A stretch of 64,000 nucleotides of DNA. It comes from an uncultured Parafilimonas sp. GTDB taxonomy: Bacteria; Bacteroidota; Bacteroidia; Chitinophagales; Chitinophagaceae. Both the position numbers and the translations under genes were made by a program. The stretch is taken from contig CAIRZB010000084.1 of assembly GCA_903882935.1 (NCBI GenBank), positions 62,001 to 126,000 on the forward strand, written 5' to 3'. Shown here in pieces: positions 1-9,207 of the stretch; position 1 is the stretch's first letter; the number at the start of each line of letters is the position of its first letter. The notes below the pieces were generated by a model that was given only the letters and a program-made list of their open reading frames with translations, was not told the origin of the DNA and made no database searches.

Positions 1-380
1 GGGCCGACATACACTTGCTTAAGCCCGTAATTAAACCACGAAATGGAAAGTTTGACAGCGACTTGGTTGAAAGTGGCCCACCGGCCATACTAACACCTGC
101 CGGTATTGTACTATTGTACAACGGCCGCAATGTTACCGCCGTGGGCGACAAACAATTGGGCGAAGGTGCCTACGCATCGGGCCAGGTGCTGCTGGACAAA
201 GCCAACCCATTAAAAATAATAGACCGTTTAGAAAACAATTTCTTAAAGCCTGATAAGCCGTACGAGTTTACCGGCCAGGTAAACCAGGTATGTTTTATTG
301 AGGCATTGGCCCAGTTTAAAAACAAATGGTGGCTGTATTACGGCACCGCCGACTCCAAAATAGCCGTAGCAACAAAATAA
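1..380 (+). CDS. GH130-family glycosidase/phosphorylase, C-terminal fragment
   Basis: The reading frame is open from the first bases of the window, so this is the 3' end of a longer gene; a TTG at 15 is only an internal codon. About 126 residues are visible. They contain FDSDLVESGPPAIL near the start, a LLYNGRN strand and a final WWLYYGTADSKIAVAT strand, which match the five-bladed beta-propeller of GH130 enzymes (mannosyl-glucose or mannooligosaccharide phosphorylases and beta-mannosidases). The YYGTAD ending is characteristic of the last blade. Substrate cannot be judged because the catalytic Asp region lies upstream. The family call is fairly secure; the exact activity is unknown. Confidence 0.8.
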   Translation, partial: ADIHLLKPVIKPRNGKFDSDLVESGPPAILTPAGIVLLYNGRNVTAVGDKQLGEGAYASGQVLLDKANPLKIIDRLENNFLKPDKPYEFTGQVNQVCFIEALAQFKNKWWLYYGTADSKIAVATK

Positions 381-513
381 GGTCATTAGGTCAATGGTCA
401 GAAAGGAGTATTCATGCATATGGTTGAGGCATCGCAGTGAAAAAGCTGTTGAATGGTGCAAATGACGCCGGCTTAATATTCATGACTCCTGGCTGCCTAT
501 TCAAGTTTCTCCA

Positions 514-639
514 TTCACGATTGACGTTCCACGATTGACGATTCCCGTTCCACGATTGACGATTCCCGTTTCACGATTGACGATTCACGTTTCTCGTTTC
601 ACGTTTCACGTTTCACGTTTCTCGTTTCCCGTTTCACGA
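514..639. repeat. 7-bp tandem repeat array, 18 imperfect units
   Basis: The segment divides exactly into 18 heptamers of consensus TTCACGW (variants TTGACGA, TTCCCGT, TCCACGA, TTCTCGT). It lies between the GH130 gene and recR and ends 26 bases before the recR start. The last units occupy the place where the -33 element of the recR promoter would be. No ORF runs through it. Confidence 0.85.
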
Positions 640-661
640 TTGCCCTATTGGCTTATCTTTG
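632..661 (+). promoter_or_regulatory. Bacteroidota promoter for recR
   Basis: TATCTTTG at 654-661 is an exact TAnnTTTG -7 element. The -33 position falls in the last repeat unit (TTTC at 632-635, spacer 18). The -7 box ends only four bases before the recR ATG, so the transcript is probably leaderless or nearly so. Confidence 0.6.
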
Positions 662-665
662 CCCA

Positions 666-1283
666 ATGCAATTTCCTTCAACGTTATTAGAAAATGCGGT
701 AAACGAGTTTGCCAAGTTACCGGGTATTGGTAAAAAAACTGCCCTGCGAATGGTATTGCATTTGTTGAAACAAGACGTTGCAGCCGTGGGCCATTTTAGC
801 GAAACGATTGCCAAAATGCGCACCGATATTAAATTTTGTACCCGTTGCCACAACATAAGTGATGGCAACTTGTGTTCCATTTGCGCCAATACCCTACGCA
901 ACCAGCAGCTTATTTGCGTGGTGGAAAACATACGCGATGTTATTGCCATTGAAAACACCCAGCAGTTTAACGGCACTTACCATGTATTGGGCGGCATTAT
1001 ATCGCCCTTGGATGGCATAGGGCCAGACCAATTAAATATTGAGCCGTTGATAGCCCGCGTGGCGCACGAGCAAACAGAAGAACTGGTGTTTGCGTTAAGC
1101 CCTAACATACAAGGTGACACCACCATTTATTATATACAAAAAAAACTACAAAAGTACCCCTGCCGCATCACCACTATTGCCCGGGGCATCGCCTTTGGCG
1201 GAGAGTTGGAGTATGCCGATGAAATGACCCTTGCCAGAAGTCTGGCCAAACGCCTGCCTGTGGAACAATACATGAGCCATTAA
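666..1283 (+). CDS. recR: Recombination mediator protein RecR
   Basis: RecR works with RecF/RecO to load RecA on gapped DNA. The 205-residue product has the family layout: an N-terminal helix-hairpin-helix (FAKLPGIGKKTALRM, residues ~14-28), a four-cysteine zinc motif (CTRCHNISDGNLCSIC, ~57-72), then a Toprim domain beginning at LICVVE, and a C-terminal ARGIAFGGELEYAD segment. The frame opens at a TTG at 648, but that codon lies inside or just before the -7 promoter box; the ATG at 666 gives the standard N-terminus MQFPSTLLENAV. Length and motifs are normal. It is a stand-alone gene here. Confidence 0.95.
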   Translation: MQFPSTLLENAVNEFAKLPGIGKKTALRMVLHLLKQDVAAVGHFSETIAKMRTDIKFCTRCHNISDGNLCSICANTLRNQQLICVVENIRDVIAIENTQQFNGTYHVLGGIISPLDGIGPDQLNIEPLIARVAHEQTEELVFALSPNIQGDTTIYYIQKKLQKYPCRITTIARGIAFGGELEYADEMTLARSLAKRLPVEQYMSH

Positions 1284-1443
1284 TTGCATTTGCACTGCAA
1301 AATGTTAAATGATGATGGCTTGCCTTTGTAAAGGGTGAGCGGTAAACTTACTTGCGTATTTTTGCGCAACCCCCAATTACAAACAAATTTATATGTTATA
1401 CACATCCGCATGTTCGTATAAAAGCAGTTCCCCTTAGTGCTTT

Positions 1444-1451
1444 TACCTTTG
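1444..1451 (+). promoter_or_regulatory. -7 element upstream of the first ECF sigma gene
   Basis: TACCTTTG is an exact TAnnTTTG box 80 bases before the proposed start. No TTTG is found at the expected -33 position, so the promoter may be weak or activated. Confidence 0.4.
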
Positions 1452-1531
1452 AAAAGTATTTACAGGCGGTAAACCTTTTCAGTTTTTGTGTCGTTATCCC
1501 TATTAAATAATATTGTAAGTGTAATAGCCGG

Positions 1532-2119
1532 TTGGAAAATTTGTTACATACTATCCGAAAGTGTATTGAGCAGGACAGGGTGTACCATCGTAAATTTTAC
1601 GACAGGTACTTTGGTTTTGCCATGAAGCTTGCTTTTAGGTATGTTACTGATTACGACAAAGCCAAGGACATTGTGCATGACAGCTTTATTAAAATATTTA
1701 ATAACCTACAGCACTTTACCAACAAAACAGAAAGCAGCAATGTGGAATATGCGCTGATGGCATGGATGAAACGGATTGTGATTAACACAGGTATTGACCA
1801 AATGCGCAGGCAACGGGGAACACTTGCCGTAACTGAGTTGACCGAAAACATTTGGGATGAACACGAAACGAGTGTCTCGCCAGACGACCACTTGCTTTAT
1901 AAGGAGCTGTTGCTTGAGCTTAGCAGTTTGCCGCCAACCTACAGGGTAGTTTTTAACCTACACGCGGTTGATGGCTATACACATAAGGAAATTGGCGAAA
2001 TGCTTGGCATTACAACGGGGGGTACAAAATCAATCTATTTTAAAGCAAAAAGCCTGCTACAAAAAAGAGTAGGTGATAAAATAAACAACAAACCGCAGTA
2101 TGTTAAACCCTGGGGGTGA
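1532..2119 (+). CDS. ECF-family RNA polymerase sigma factor
   Basis: This 195-residue protein has sigma region 2 (YDKAKDIVHDSFIKIFNNLQ, residues ~42-61, then WMKRIVINTGIDQMRR) and sigma region 4 (LPPTYRVVFNLHAVDGYTHKEIGEMLGI with a downstream recognition helix, ~133-175). It should direct core polymerase to a small envelope-related regulon. The only start after the in-frame stop at 1508 that keeps region 2 intact is the TTG at 1532; the next ATG (1622) would remove half of region 2. The 3' end overlaps the next gene by 20 bases, which suggests translational coupling with the barrel-carrying partner that is probably its regulator. Confidence 0.88.
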   Translation: MENLLHTIRKCIEQDRVYHRKFYDRYFGFAMKLAFRYVTDYDKAKDIVHDSFIKIFNNLQHFTNKTESSNVEYALMAWMKRIVINTGIDQMRRQRGTLAVTELTENIWDEHETSVSPDDHLLYKELLLELSSLPPTYRVVFNLHAVDGYTHKEIGEMLGITTGGTKSIYFKAKSLLQKRVGDKINNKPQYVKPWG

Positions 2120-3851
2120 CATAGAGGATTTATACAGGGATTTTGCAAAAAACTATCCGCTTAAAACTGATGACAGCGGATGGGATGATTTTTTGCAAAA
2201 GATGGAAAATGCCCCTGTAAAAAAATTGCCGCCTGAAAAACCAGCGGGGGGTAACCCTTTTGTGCATATGCTGAAGAAGTACGGGTACTGGCTGTCTGCC
2301 GCCGCATTGGTGGCGGTGCTTACCGGCGTGTTTATGTTAAACAGTAAAAAAGAAAATAACGGGCCGCCTGCTGCAACAACGGCGGCCCCAGTTGAAAATA
2401 GCAACACCTTGCCGGCCAGTAAAGCAAAAACCGCCCCCTCAACTTTACCGGCGGCTGAAGCAGGAAAAAATCTACCTGTTACCCGCGAACATTTGCCAGG
2501 GGGTACCGCCGAAACAGCATCCGCCAAAGGCGCCGCGCAACCTTCTGTTACTAAGGCAGATGAACCCCTGAACAAAAGTCAGCAATCTAACAAAACGGCA
2601 GACGTGCTTGGGTCTTTGCCAGCAGCAAGCGGTAAGCATCTATCTAAAAACCAATTACCTGCCAACAATAACGGTAATGTGGCAAAACAGGCCGTAGAGA
2701 CTACAGGCAGCACTGCCAAAAACACAATACCAAGCAAGCCGTTACAGCCAGCCGCCGCAGCACAAAAAGACCCGGCAGCAAGTGCAATATTAAGAGCCCA
2801 GCATTTTGGTGACAATAATAATGCTGGCAGCGGTGAAACAACAATCCCTAAAAATGCCAACAAAACAATAACCGGCTCAACCGCCACCAACACAAAAGAT
2901 ATTGGCGTACCCGATACTTCGATTGTTGAAACTAACCAACAGGGCAACAACAAAACTGGGGCTATTTTCCAAACATCCATCCGGCAGCCTACCATGGGCG
3001 ATACGGTGCTGCAAGCATCACAAACACAAGCCCCTGCGGTAACCCCACCATCTGAGGTTATAGCAATTAGCCCCAACATGGCTGATGCAGCGCCCAATCA
3101 ACCAAAACCGGTTGACTCATCAAATGCTATGGCAAATTCCATTTCGCCCAATTCGACACCAAGCATTGCAAGTTTGGCCGCCTCCAGGGCAGCCAGTAAC
3201 AACAATGTGGACAGTGCGGCAGCAATACAGCCGGTTGTTAAAATAAAAACCCGGGAGGATAAATATTTTTATGCAGGCATTTCGGTCGGCCCCGATTTTA
3301 GCACGGTTAAATTTCAACCCATCCAAAAAACAGGCTCAAATGTCGGCCTCTTGTTAGGGGTTTATCTGGGGCATCATCTGAGTATTGAAAGCGGCTTGCT
3401 TTTTTCCACAAAAAATTATTATACGTCAGGCAGTTATTTCAAACGCGCGTTCAACTTGCCAAATGATAGGATAGAATTAACGTCGGTAAACGCAAACGCA
3501 AAATTTTTAGAAATACCTATTTCGGTGCGTTATGACGTTATACATAAAAAAAGGTTTAAGTTGTTTGTTAACGGCGGGCTGTCTTCTTATTTTACTGACT
3601 ATGAGCATTACGATTTTTTGTTCCACAGACCCATGGGCTACGAAAACAGGGAGGAAGAATCGGATGACGTTTGTGCCAATATCTTCTCCCTGTTACATGT
3701 TAGCGCGGGCTTGGAGTTTAAGCTCACGCTACACAATGTTTTAAGATTTGAGCCATATTTCAAAGTTCCTTTTTCAGGTGTGGGGGTAGGTTCGTTGCCA
3801 GTTACCAGCAGCGGCTTTTATATAAACTTTACGCATTCATTTTTAAAATAA
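2100..3851 (+). CDS. Putative sigma regulator: inner-membrane anchor, long linker, outer-membrane beta-barrel
   Basis: The 583-residue protein has three parts. Residues 1-60 are hydrophilic and likely cytoplasmic. Residues ~61-81 (YGYWLSAAALVAVLTGVFML) form one transmembrane helix. Residues ~82-383 are a low-complexity Ala/Thr/Asn/Pro/Lys-rich linker. The last ~200 residues, from DKYFYAGISVGPDF on, are alternating strands ending in a phenylalanine-containing terminal strand (GFYINFTHSF), typical of a PorT/OmpW-like outer-membrane barrel. It overlaps the ECF sigma gene by 20 bases, so an anti-sigma or signal-transfer role is inferred. No zinc anti-sigma motif is visible in the N-terminus. The barrel call is fairly sure; regulation of the sigma factor is inference. 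Confidence 0.7.
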   Translation: MLNPGGDIEDLYRDFAKNYPLKTDDSGWDDFLQKMENAPVKKLPPEKPAGGNPFVHMLKKYGYWLSAAALVAVLTGVFMLNSKKENNGPPAATTAAPVENSNTLPASKAKTAPSTLPAAEAGKNLPVTREHLPGGTAETASAKGAAQPSVTKADEPLNKSQQSNKTADVLGSLPAASGKHLSKNQLPANNNGNVAKQAVETTGSTAKNTIPSKPLQPAAAAQKDPAASAILRAQHFGDNNNAGSGETTIPKNANKTITGSTATNTKDIGVPDTSIVETNQQGNNKTGAIFQTSIRQPTMGDTVLQASQTQAPAVTPPSEVIAISPNMADAAPNQPKPVDSSNAMANSISPNSTPSIASLAASRAASNNNVDSAAAIQPVVKIKTREDKYFYAGISVGPDFSTVKFQPIQKTGSNVGLLLGVYLGHHLSIESGLLFSTKNYYTSGSYFKRAFNLPNDRIELTSVNANAKFLEIPISVRYDVIHKKRFKLFVNGGLSSYFTDYEHYDFLFHRPMGYENREEESDDVCANIFSLLHVSAGLEFKLTLHNVLRFEPYFKVPFSGVGVGSLPVTSSGFYINFTHSFLK

Positions 3852-4092
3852 TTGTCAATATAGGCCGCTTTCGCTATTCGAAAACACATAATCATGTAAA
3901 AATTTTACCACAGTTAAATACAAGTAGCCATAGGCAGTAATAAAACCAGCCCACTTGCAACGCAAAAACCACAAAGGCTTGGCACAACGGCTGTTGAAAT
4001 TTGATGGGCGTTGCATTTTACCTGCCATCATGGTATTTTCTTTGTTGCTTTTGCTTTAACTGAAAAAATAAATCCAGGTAAATTTAAATAAC

Positions 4093-4293
4093 ATGAAATC
4101 CGTTTTAGAAATAGTCACCATACTCATTTTCCTTTTTTGCATTACCATGTTAGAAAAAATGGACAAAGCCTGTGGGTATAGCCTGCCGGCATCCTACCCC
4201 CTAAATACTAAGCAACAAAAGAATAGTGCGCAAGCCAATTTAGCTGTGTTTGTAACAGGCGGTAAAGCAGCAAGCGTAAAAAATGTAAAATAG
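4093..4293 (+). CDS. Small putative membrane-anchored or exported protein (66 aa)
   Basis: The ORF encodes 66 residues beginning with a hydrophobic segment (VLEIVTILIFLFCITML, residues ~4-20) followed by a polar tail rich in Lys, Asn and Ala. It could be a signal-anchor peptide. It sits alone in an otherwise gene-free stretch between the sigma locus and metH. No family is recognised and no clear promoter box is visible, so it may be spurious. Confidence 0.35.
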   Translation: MKSVLEIVTILIFLFCITMLEKMDKACGYSLPASYPLNTKQQKNSAQANLAVFVTGGKAASVKNVK

Positions 4294-4451
4294 AACGCCG
4301 CCAACCCGGCCGCAGAAAAGATATTTAATTAATACAAACAAACCAGCCCAAGGGTATATCTTTCAACCACCAACCAGCAAAGGCAGCAGCCAACCTAATA
4401 TAGCCCACTATATAGCTGACACCCATTTTTAATTTTCATTCCCAAAATATA

Positions 4452-4459
4452 TATCTTTG
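4452..4459 (+). promoter_or_regulatory. -7 element of the metH transcript
   Basis: TATCTTTG is an exact TAnnTTTG box. It places the transcription start near 4465, which leaves a leader of about 230 bases before metH, unusually long for this window. Confidence 0.55.
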
Positions 4460-4465
4460 CAGCCC

Positions 4466-4570
4466 CGGGTAGATTTGTTTATTGTTCGGCCCGGGCCGTT
4501 GTACGTTCCATGGGCGTAACCCGCCATCTGTAACTGAACTAATAAACGCCGGAAAACCGCACTTCTACCA
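4466..4570 (+). promoter_or_regulatory. Structured metH leader, candidate cobalamin-type riboswitch
   Basis: The first 105 bases of the leader close on themselves. P1 pairs GGTAGA (4468-4473) with TCTACC (4564-4569). P2 pairs TTTATTGTTC (4478-4487) with 4536-4546, ten pairs with one bulged T. Inside are the palindrome GGCCCGGGCC (4488-4497) and a stem ATGG(G)CG/CGCCAT (4510-4527). CCCGCCATCTGTAA (4520-4533) resembles the conserved CCCGC..CTGTAA of cobalamin riboswitches, and GCCGGAAAACCGC (4548-4560) resembles the B12 box. The GCCACTG and GGGAAGG elements are not in place, so a variant, another RNA class or chance must be considered. Confidence 0.4.
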
Positions 4571-4696
4571 TCTTTCCACGCGTTTATTTATAAAACAGGC
4601 CTCCTTGGCCACGCTAAGCAGCTTTGGGCAACAACGTTTCAACCGCTGGCAATGCAAACAATAAACAACTATTTTCAATCTTTTAAATGTAAGGCA

Positions 4697-5722
4697 ATGA
4701 AAACAATAGCGCAGTGTTTGAAGGAACGTATTTTGATTATTGACGGCGCAATGGGTACCATGATACAGCGGCATAAACTTACGGAGGCAGACTACCGCGG
4801 AGAAAGGTTTAAGGATTGGCCAAGCGACCTAAAAGGCAACAACGACTTGTTGAGCCTTACCCAGCCCCATATTATTGAAGGTATACATTTGCAGTACCTT
4901 GAGGCAGGTGCAGACATAGTGGAGACGAACACTTTTAACGCCCAGGTAATATCACTGGCTGATTATAACATGCAAGCCCTAGCCTACGAGCTTAACGTGG
5001 CGGCGGCACAGTGCGCAAGAAAGGCGGTGAATAATTTTTTAGCTTCGCCCAATGGCAAAGGCACTGGCGAAAAATTTGTGGCAGGTGCCATTGGCCCCCT
5101 GAACAAAACACTCAGCCTGTCGCCCGATGTAAACAACCCGGGTTTTAGGGCCATTACATTTGACGAGGCAGTGCAGGCATATTACGAGCAGGTAACCGGC
5201 TTGGTTGACGGCGGGGTTGATGTTTTGTTGATTGAAACTATTTTTGACACGTTAAACGCCAAGGCCGCCATTTACGCTATCAAGAAATATTTTAGGGATA
5301 CAGCCAAGGAAGCCCTACCAATTATGATCAGCGGCACCATCACCGATGCAAGCGGCAGAACGTTAAGCGGCCAAACCTTGGAAGCATTCTATATTTCCGT
5401 AAAGCATGCCAAGCCTTTAAGCATTGGCCTAAACTGCGCTTTGGGTGCAGCGGAAATGCGCAGCCATATTGAGGAGCTTTCGCAAATTGCAGCCTGCTAT
5501 ACCTCAGCATACCCCAATGCAGGGCTGCCCAACACCATGGGTGAATATGATGAGCAGCCCGAAGAAACCGCCCATTTTTTAGAAGACTGGGCGCAGGAAG
5601 GCTTTGTAAATATTGTTGGCGGCTGCTGCGGCACCACGCCCGACCATATTAGGCATATTGCCCAAAAAGTAAAACAATTTACGCCAAGGGCCTTGCCGGT
5701 GGTAGAAGAAGCTTTAATATAA
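4697..5722 (+). CDS. metH: Methionine synthase, homocysteine-binding module (split MetH, part 1)
   Basis: This gene encodes the N-terminal module of cobalamin-dependent methionine synthase, which binds and activates homocysteine through zinc. The 341-residue product starts with the family motif [13 protein letters not shown]. It carries the three zinc cysteines in GLNCALGA (Cys247) and [10 protein letters not shown] (Cys310, Cys311), the same numbering as the Escherichia coli enzyme. The frame begins at 4652, but the ATG at 4697 gives the usual N-terminus [20 protein letters not shown]. The remaining modules are in the next gene 53 bases downstream. This two-gene arrangement is common in Bacteroidota. 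A long structured leader precedes it. Confidence 0.95.
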   Translation: MKTIAQCLKERILIIDGAMGTMIQRHKLTEADYRGERFKDWPSDLKGNNDLLSLTQPHIIEGIHLQYLEAGADIVETNTFNAQVISLADYNMQALAYELNVAAAQCARKAVNNFLASPNGKGTGEKFVAGAIGPLNKTLSLSPDVNNPGFRAITFDEAVQAYYEQVTGLVDGGVDVLLIETIFDTLNAKAAIYAIKKYFRDTAKEALPIMISGTITDASGRTLSGQTLEAFYISVKHAKPLSIGLNCALGAAEMRSHIEELSQIAACYTSAYPNAGLPNTMGEYDEQPEETAHFLEDWAQEGFVNIVGGCCGTTPDHIRHIAQKVKQFTPRALPVVEEALI

Positions 5723-5775
5723 AAAAAAAATCATTTAACAGCCAGTAACCTTTTTTGGGAACACACTTATAAACA

Positions 5776-8478
5776 ATGAGCCAACCAAGCAATATTAAAC
5801 CGTACCTGCGCCTAAGCGGCCTGGAGCCTTTGGTAATACGCCCAGAAACCAATTTTGTAAACGTGGGTGAGCGTACCAACGTAACCGGCTCCAAAAAATT
5901 TGCCCGCCTTATTAGGGATAACCAATATGAGGAAGCCCTAAGTGTTGCACGCCAGCAGGTTGAAAGCGGGGCCCAAATATTGGACATCAACATGGACGAT
6001 GCCTTGCTGGACGGCAAGCTTGCCATGACCACTTTCATCAACATGCTTCAAAGCGAACCCGACATTGCCAAAATACCGTTGATGATTGACTCCTCAAAAT
6101 TTGACATTATTGAGGCGGGTTTAAAATGCGTGCAGGGCAGGTGTATTGTAAACTCCATTTCCATGAAGGAAGGGGAGGAAAAATTTATACAACAGGCATT
6201 TATTTGCCAAAGCTATGGCGCGGCCATCATCGTGATGGCTTTTGACGAGCAAGGGCAAGCAGATACCCTGCAACGTAAAATTGAGATAAGCGAACGGGCC
6301 TATAAAATACTGACCGAAGTGGTCGGTTATGCCCCCGAGGACATTATTTTTGACTTAAACGTTTTTGCCATTGCCACGGGCTTGGAAGAACACAATAATT
6401 ACGGGGTAGATTTTATAGAGGCCACCCAGCACATAAAGCAAAAATACCCGTTGGTTAAGATAAGCGGCGGCGTAAGTAACCTTTCATTCTCCTTTAGGGG
6501 CAATGAGCCGGTTCGTGAGGCCATGCACAGTGTGTTTTTATATTATGCCATTAAGGCAGGTATGGACATGGGCATTGTAAACGCCGGGCAACTGGTGGTG
6601 TACGACGAAATTGAGCCCCGCCTGCGCGATTTGTGCGAGGATGTAATTTTAAACCGCAACAACGATAACAACGAGGCCACAGAAAGGCTGATAACCTTTG
6701 CAGAAACGGTTAAAGCAAAGGGCAAGGAAGAAAAGAAAGACGATGCCTGGCGCCTTTTACCCGTGGCCGAAAAGTTGAAACATGCCCTTGTTAACGGCAT
6801 TACTGATTATATTGATGCAGACACAGAGGAAGCCAGGCTGCAATTTGCCAAGCCATTGGAAGTAATTGAAGGCCCCTTGATGGCTGGCATGAACGTGGTG
6901 GGCGACTTGTTTGGGGCGGGCAAAATGTTTTTGCCACAGGTGGTAAAAAGTGCCCGGGTGATGAAAAAAAGCGTAGCCTATCTGTTCCCATTTATTGAGG
7001 AAGAAAAGAAAAATAACCCGCTGGCCCAGCAAGGCGGCGCGGCAAAAATACTGCTAGCCACCGTTAAAGGCGATGTGCATGACATTGGCAAAAACATTGT
7101 GGGCGTGGTGCTGGGCTGCAATGGGTACGACATTATTGACCTTGGGGTAATGGTATCCACTGACAAAATATTAGACACGGCGATAAAAGAAAATGTTGAC
7201 GTGGTGGGCCTTAGCGGCTTAATTACGCCATCGCTGGATGAGATGGTGCACGTGGCCAAGGAAATGAAGCGCCGGGGCATGACACAGCCATTGCTGATTG
7301 GCGGCGCTACCACCAGCCGTATGCACACGGCGGTAAAAATTGAACCAGGGTATGACAATGGCGTGGTACACGTGTTAGATGCATCACGCAGTGTTACCGT
7401 AGTAAGCTCGTTGTTGAGTAAAGACCAAAAAACTGATTTTCTCGCGGTCATCAACAACGAATATGAAAAACTGCGCGACGACTTCGGCAAAAAACAGTCG
7501 GCCAAGCAATACATCTCCTTTGCGGATGCCCAAAGAAATGCCGTTAAGATTAATTGGGATAGCTACACACCACCGGTACCAACCTTCGCGGGTGTTAAGG
7601 TTTTTCCGGAATATGATTTGGCCGAGTTGCGGGGCTATATTGACTGGGCACCATTTTTTATTGCTTGGGAACTGGGCGGCCGTTTTCCGCAACTGCTTAC
7701 AGATGAAGTTATTGGCAAGGAAGCCACCAAACTGTACAACGACGCAAACGAATTGCTAGATAAAATTGTAGCAGAAAAATGGCTTACGCCAACAGGCGTG
7801 ATTGGATTTTGGGAAGCAGCAAAAACCGGCCCAGACACCATAGCCGTTAGAGACGGCAACACAACAGTACAGCTGGAAAGTTTACGCCAACAAGTAAAAA
7901 AAGCACCGGGCCAGCCCAATTTATCATTAGCCGATTTTATTAAACCCGACGCTTTACAAACCGATGCAGGCCGCGATTATTTGGGTGCTTTTGCCGTAAC
8001 CATAAAAGGTATTGAACCGCATATAAAGCATTTTGAAGAGCAGCTTGACGACTATAACAAAATTATGCTGCAAGCCCTGGCAGACAGGCTTGCTGAAGCT
8101 TTTGCCGAACTGTTGCACGCCCGTGTACGGAAGGAATATTGGGGGTATGTAAAAGACGAGCAACTGACCAGCGAACAATTGATAAAAGAGCAATATGTGG
8201 GTATACGGCCTGCCCCAGGCTACCCTGCCTGCCCCGAGCATACAGAAAAATACAAACTGTTTGCATTGTTGAACGCTACGGAGAACACGGGAATATATCT
8301 AACAGAGTCGCTGGCGATGTACCCCGCCGCAAGTGTATGCGGCTGGTATTTCAGCCACCCGCAAAGCCAGTATTTTGGCATAGGTAAAATAACAAACGAC
8401 CAGTTTGAAGATTATGCCAAACGCAAAGGCTGGGATAAAGAGGAAGCAGAAAGGTGGCTGAGGCCCAATTTGGAGTAA
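5776..8478 (+). CDS. metH: Methionine synthase, folate/B12/activation modules (split MetH, part 2)
   Basis: The 900-residue protein supplies the other MetH modules. The methyltetrahydrofolate-binding barrel covers residues ~20-290 ([32 protein letters not shown]). The helical cap spans ~330-420. The cobalamin-binding Rossmann domain contains the DxHxxG motif with ligand His435 (GDVHDIGKN), SGLI and GGATTS. The C-terminal AdoMet reactivation domain spans ~590-900 and contains [12 protein letters not shown] around residue 812. It transfers methyl from methyl-THF to homocysteine bound by part 1. Together the two products match full-length MetH (about 1240 residues). No odd substitutions were noticed. 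Confidence 0.96.
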   Translation: MSQPSNIKPYLRLSGLEPLVIRPETNFVNVGERTNVTGSKKFARLIRDNQYEEALSVARQQVESGAQILDINMDDALLDGKLAMTTFINMLQSEPDIAKIPLMIDSSKFDIIEAGLKCVQGRCIVNSISMKEGEEKFIQQAFICQSYGAAIIVMAFDEQGQADTLQRKIEISERAYKILTEVVGYAPEDIIFDLNVFAIATGLEEHNNYGVDFIEATQHIKQKYPLVKISGGVSNLSFSFRGNEPVREAMHSVFLYYAIKAGMDMGIVNAGQLVVYDEIEPRLRDLCEDVILNRNNDNNEATERLITFAETVKAKGKEEKKDDAWRLLPVAEKLKHALVNGITDYIDADTEEARLQFAKPLEVIEGPLMAGMNVVGDLFGAGKMFLPQVVKSARVMKKSVAYLFPFIEEEKKNNPLAQQGGAAKILLATVKGDVHDIGKNIVGVVLGCNGYDIIDLGVMVSTDKILDTAIKENVDVVGLSGLITPSLDEMVHVAKEMKRRGMTQPLLIGGATTSRMHTAVKIEPGYDNGVVHVLDASRSVTVVSSLLSKDQKTDFLAVINNEYEKLRDDFGKKQSAKQYISFADAQRNAVKINWDSYTPPVPTFAGVKVFPEYDLAELRGYIDWAPFFIAWELGGRFPQLLTDEVIGKEATKLYNDANELLDKIVAEKWLTPTGVIGFWEAAKTGPDTIAVRDGNTTVQLESLRQQVKKAPGQPNLSLADFIKPDALQTDAGRDYLGAFAVTIKGIEPHIKHFEEQLDDYNKIMLQALADRLAEAFAELLHARVRKEYWGYVKDEQLTSEQLIKEQYVGIRPAPGYPACPEHTEKYKLFALLNATENTGIYLTESLAMYPAASVCGWYFSHPQSQYFGIGKITNDQFEDYAKRKGWDKEEAERWLRPNLE

Positions 8479-8510
8479 AAATTGTTGTAGATTTGGCTAA
8501 ATGACGTTTT

Positions 8511-9065
8511 ATGAGGACAGCCGTAAGCGATAAAATTTATACTGTTGAGGAGTATATACAAGAAGAACTACGCTCCGAAGTAAGGCATGAATTTGTTAAC
8601 GGACAACTATTTGAAATGGCGGGGGAAAAAGATATTAATAATGAATTGGCTTTTTTAATTGCCACAGTGCTTTCTGGCCTATTGAAAGTTAAAGGATATA
8701 GCATCTATACCCATGAAGTGAAAATTGCTATACCAGGTAAAACAAAATATTATTACCCGGATGCCTTTGTAACAAAAGAAGCGAAGACAGACAATAACCG
8801 TTACATAAAATACCAACCCGAAATTATAGTTGAAGTAGTATCAGAATCAACTCATGTTACGGATTACGTAGATAAATATATAGACTATTCAAAAATACCT
8901 TCCCTTTTATATTATTTAATTGTTGAACCGGAAACAACCTTGGTAACCGTGTATGAGAGGGAAGCAAATGGTGAGTGGGCGACCCATAAGTACACACAAT
9001 TGGAAGACACCATAAAATTATCCAAACTGAATATTGAGTTTTTGGTTAAACAGGTATACGAATAG
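8511..9065 (+). CDS. Uma2-family (DUF820) putative endonuclease
   Basis: The 184-residue protein follows the Uma2/DUF820 pattern, a PD-(D/E)XK-like nuclease fold. It has YTVEEYIQEE and RHEFVNGQLFEMAGE near the start, YYPDAFV in the middle (the PD motif), EIIVEVVSEST (the E-x-K-like strand) and DYVDKYIDYSKIPSLLYYLIV toward the end. Activity of such proteins in non-cyanobacteria is mostly unproven. It follows metH by 32 bases on the same strand and may be read through from it, but no functional link is evident. The AT-richer sequence compared with metH hints at separate acquisition. Confidence 0.85.
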   Translation: MRTAVSDKIYTVEEYIQEELRSEVRHEFVNGQLFEMAGEKDINNELAFLIATVLSGLLKVKGYSIYTHEVKIAIPGKTKYYYPDAFVTKEAKTDNNRYIKYQPEIIVEVVSESTHVTDYVDKYIDYSKIPSLLYYLIVEPETTLVTVYEREANGEWATHKYTQLEDTIKLSKLNIEFLVKQVYE

Positions 9066-9143
9066 CAATAACGTCCTCAACGGAAACCGGCAGTTTGCGG
9101 CATCTCTCGTTAAGTATTCCATCAACTAAATTCTACTATACCA

Positions 9144-9189
9144 ATAAATAAGAGGCCGTTACATAAAAACGTAACGGCCTCTTATTTAT
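9144..9189. terminator. Bidirectional terminator between uma2 and the amylase
   Basis: A perfect 19-bp stem (9144-9162 with 9171-9189) and an 8-base loop separate two convergent genes. The stem starts and ends in AT-rich arms, giving a U-rich tail in both directions. Confidence 0.9.
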
Positions 9190-9207
9190 GTATCAATAAC
9201 TCTTTTA

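Noticed and set aside
2153-3097. Long minus-strand frames of 140 and 172 codons opposite the linker of the 583-residue protein
   Set aside because: They mirror the low-complexity Ala/Thr/Pro coding sequence on the plus strand; the translations are repetitive, have no motifs and are out of keeping with the clear sigma/barrel operon.
4482-4664. A 60-codon ORF in the metH leader as a possible leader peptide
   Set aside because: It starts inside the paired P2/P3 region at a TTG, has no Met/Cys-rich regulatory pattern, and the structured RNA explains the region better.
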